A model generated the notes under the pieces. It did not search any database and was not told where the DNA came from. It saw only the letters and a program-made list of their open reading frames with translations. The position numbers and the translations under genes are program-made. A stretch of 64,000 bases of DNA from Polyangia bacterium (GTDB lineage: Bacteria; Myxococcota_A; Polyangia; Nannocystales; Nannocystaceae), in NCBI GenBank assembly GCA_030430565.1, contig JAUIKS010000035.1:62001-126000 (forward strand). The letters run 5' to 3'. Below are positions 61,897-64,000 of the stretch, piece after piece. Within the stretch, counting starts at the first letter, position 1, and every line of letters begins with the position of its first letter.

Positions 61897-63036
61897 CTAC
61901 GCGCTGCGGAATTGCGGTCGGTAGGCGCGGACGAGCTCGCGCACCCGGTCGAGCGGGAGCGCCGGCGCGACGTGCCCCGAGTGCCCCACGGTCGTCTCCG
62001 CCATGCAGAGCGCGTTGATGATGGCCTCCTCGGTCGCCTCGATCGCGGCCTCGTACAGCGGGTTCACGCTCGAGTCGAGCAGCGCCTTGATCCGGTAGAC
62101 CATGCCCTTGGCGCGGCGCGGCACCGTGTTCGCGGTCGAGAAGCCGACGATGATCTCGCCCGAGCCGTGGGCCGCGTGCGAGCCCACCCGACCGATCCCG
62201 AGCGCGACGCGCTTGCACAGCCGCTGCAGCTGGTGGGGCAGCAGCGGCGCCGTGGTCGCGAGCACCGCGATGATGCTGCCGTAGTTGTTGACGCGCTTGC
62301 TGTCTTTGGAGAACTCGGGCTCGAGCATGCGGCCGACCGGCACCCCGTCGACGCGGAGGTCTCGCATGTTCCCGAAGTTGCTCATCACGAGCACGCCGAC
62401 GACGCAGCCGCCCTCCTCGGGCGGGAGCTTGCGCGAGGCCGTGCCGATCCCGCCCTTGAAGTCGCAGGTGATCATGCCGGTGCCGCCGCCCACGGCGCCC
62501 TCCTGCACCGGGCCGTTGCGGGCGCTCTCGATCGCCTCGAGCACGTGCTCGTGGCGGACGTGCCGGCCCGCCGCGTCGTTGAGCCAGGAGTCGTCACACT
62601 CGCCGACGACCGGGATCACGACGTCGTGCTCGTCGCCGATCCCCGGGTAGCGATCGACCATGTACTTCACGACCGCCTCCGAGCAGGTGCCCACGCTCAT
62701 GGTGTTCGTGAGCACGATCGGCGTCTCGATCAGCCCCCACTCGAGCACCTGCGTGAGGCCGGAGACCTCGCCGGCGCCGTTGAGGATGAAGCCCGAGCCG
62801 ATCACGCGGTTCTCGAAGATGTTGTTGCCGTTGGGCAGGATCGCGGTGACGCCGGTGCGCGCGGGGCCCTTGCCGGGGACCAGCGGGCCCTCGCCGTGGA
62901 AGACGGTCGAGTGCCCGACGCGCACGCCGGTGACGTCCGTGATCGCGTTGTAGCGACCGGGCGCGAACCGCCCGATCTCAATCCCGAGCTTGCGCGCCCG
63001 GACTCGTCGCGTTCGTTGGCTTACTCTCGAGTTCAT
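61897..63036 (-). CDS. P1-family N-terminal nucleophile aminopeptidase (DmpA-like)
   Basis: The 379-residue product matches the DmpA/BapA family: GVRVGHSTV, GVTAILPNG, LTNTMSVGT, GGGTGMITCDFKGG, and NNYGSIIAVLATTAPLLPHQL, where the Ser of GSI is the autoproteolysis nucleophile. These enzymes release N-terminal amino acids, often D- or beta-residues, from peptides. No signal peptide. ATG 63036 overlaps the stop of the upstream ATP-grasp gene as ATGA, so the pair is translationally coupled. Confidence 0.92.
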   Translation of the reverse strand: MNSRVSQRTRRVRARKLGIEIGRFAPGRYNAITDVTGVRVGHSTVFHGEGPLVPGKGPARTGVTAILPNGNNIFENRVIGSGFILNGAGEVSGLTQVLEWGLIETPIVLTNTMSVGTCSEAVVKYMVDRYPGIGDEHDVVIPVVGECDDSWLNDAAGRHVRHEHVLEAIESARNGPVQEGAVGGGTGMITCDFKGGIGTASRKLPPEEGGCVVGVLVMSNFGNMRDLRVDGVPVGRMLEPEFSKDSKRVNNYGSIIAVLATTAPLLPHQLQRLCKRVALGIGRVGSHAAHGSGEIIVGFSTANTVPRRAKGMVYRIKALLDSSVNPLYEAAIEATEEAIINALCMAETTVGHSGHVAPALPLDRVRELVRAYRPQFRSA

Positions 63037-64000
63037 GACTTCGTGGGCTCCTTCGTGGACTCCTTCGTGGACTCCTGCCTGCGCGCAAGCTTACGACGGC
63101 GCAGGGCCGGCGCGAGGATCTCGCCGATGAGGGTCCGGTGCTCCATCCCGGCGCCTGCGGTGATCTTGCACAGGTCCGAGAAGCCCGGCGTCAGCCCGGG
63201 CAGCGGGTTGCACTCGATGAAGTGCACGCGGCCCTCGGCGTCGAGCCGGAAGTCGATGCGCGCGACGTCGCGGCAGCCGAGCGCGACGAACGAGCGCCGC
63301 GCGGCCTGCTCGAGCGCGCGCCGAAGCGCCGGCGTGATCGCGGCGGGGGCCTCGTAGCGGACCTGGATCTCGTCGTCGAACTTGTCGTCGTAGGTGTAGA
63401 CCGGGTGCTCGGCGGTCTTGTCGAGGAAGACGATCTCCATCGGCGGCAGCACGCGGGGGCGCTTGTCGCCGAGCACGCCCACGGTGAATTCGCGACCCGG
63501 GAGGAATTGCTCGACGAGCACGGGCTGGCGGTAGCGCGTGAGCCGGTCCTCGACGCGCGCGCGCAGGGACGCCTCGTCGGTGACCACGCTCGCGCGGTCG
63601 ATCCCCTTGGAGCTGCCCTCGGCGACAGGCTTGACGACCGCCGGGAAGCGCAGGCCCGCGGGCAGGCGCTCGCGCCCGGTCTTCATCACGATGAACTCGG
63701 GCGTGTCGACGCCGGCGAGCGCGACGACGCGCTTGGCGAGGCCCTTGTCGAGCGTGAGGCTGAGCGCGGTCGGGTCCGAGCCGGTGTAGGGGATGCCGAG
63801 CATCTCGAGCACCGCGGGGACCTGCGCCTCGCGGCTGCGCCCGCGGATGCCCTCGGCGATGTTAAACGCGACGTCGATGCGCGCTGCGGGGAGCCGCGTG
63901 AGCAGCTCCGCGGTCGCCTCGAGCGGGACCACGACGTGCCCGAGGGACTCGATCGCCTCGCCGATGATCTGGATGGTCTTGGGGCTGTCGAACTCGGCCT
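63033..64000 (-). CDS. D-alanine-D-alanine ligase-like ATP-grasp enzyme (5' partial)
   Basis: The frame is open to the window edge; the visible 322 residues lack the start. N-terminal side reads AEFDSPKTIQIIGEAIESLGH, typical of D-Ala ligase-like proteins; VAFNIAEGIRGRSREAQVPA, GIPYTGSDPTALSLTLDK, PAVVKPVAEGSSKGI and EFTVGVLG follow, with the metal-binding E-x-N in FIECNPLPGLTP. It should ligate two amino acids or peptides with ATP in the cytosol. The tail is a Lys/Glu/Ser-rich repeat (ESTKESTKEPTK). Coupling to the P1 peptidase suggests a pathway on unusual peptides (inference). Confidence 0.88.
   Translation of the reverse strand, partial: AEFDSPKTIQIIGEAIESLGHVVVPLEATAELLTRLPAARIDVAFNIAEGIRGRSREAQVPAVLEMLGIPYTGSDPTALSLTLDKGLAKRVVALAGVDTPEFIVMKTGRERLPAGLRFPAVVKPVAEGSSKGIDRASVVTDEASLRARVEDRLTRYRQPVLVEQFLPGREFTVGVLGDKRPRVLPPMEIVFLDKTAEHPVYTYDDKFDDEIQVRYEAPAAITPALRRALEQAARRSFVALGCRDVARIDFRLDAEGRVHFIECNPLPGLTPGFSDLCKITAGAGMEHRTLIGEILAPALRRRKLARRQESTKESTKEPTKS

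Overview
The window is about 70 percent GC with dense bidirectional gene packing. It carries two hybrid or stand-alone Ser/Thr kinases, PP2C phosphatases, ECF sigma factors, many lipoproteins and an FG-GAP lipoprotein with the Thr-Gly linker common in Nannocystaceae. These traits point to a myxobacterium, most likely of the Nannocystis/Plesiocystis group. This is inferred from gene content only; no rRNA or tRNA gene was seen.

Layout. 0-10 kb: the 3' part of a large ATPase/coiled-coil gene, then a convergent 1411-codon gene with an effector-associated-like N-terminal domain and one or two phosphoribosyltransferase-like folds (a probable conflict or defence protein, unlike its neighbours in composition), a HEAT-like protein and a membrane lipoprotein. 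10-20 kb: a VIT/vWA/DUF2135 protein, a zinc-ribbon membrane protein, a histidine phosphatase, secreted proteins, and an overlapping operon of a trypsin-like protease, a Cys-rich lipoprotein and a membrane protein. 20-25 kb: an M55 aminopeptidase and a FolC-type ligase, separated by a 2.6 kb insert (FGE-sulfatase-like protein plus zinc-ribbon protein) bounded by an exact 19-bp direct repeat. 25-40 kb: TerB-like/acyl-CoA oxidase fusion, OmpA lipoprotein, lipoproteins, GST, a 1714-residue pseudokinase-ATPase-GAF-histidine kinase, and a DUF389 protein.

40-62 kb is the most interesting part. Sixteen copies of one bipartite promoter, TGCACC-N18/19-TCYAAY, lie upstream of nearly every transcription unit, including the ECF sigma factor gene at 40547. 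Controlled genes include two cytosolic Ser/Thr kinases, a PP2C phosphatase and a PP2C-like protein that lost metal ligands, three acidic-tailed lipoproteins, two tandem paralogous small proteins, an alpha/beta hydrolase, a sulfotransferase-like protein, a membrane spermidine-synthase-like protein, an AstE-type deacylase, and a short terminator-bounded transcript that may be a small RNA or micropeptide mRNA. I infer an autoregulated ECF regulon whose output includes phospho-signalling proteins. No anti-sigma gene is visible, so control by kinase/phosphatase is possible.

The right end holds a P1-type N-terminal-nucleophile peptidase translationally coupled to a D-Ala-D-Ala-ligase-like ATP-grasp enzyme that runs off the window. 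I found no CRISPR array, transposase, rRNA or tRNA.
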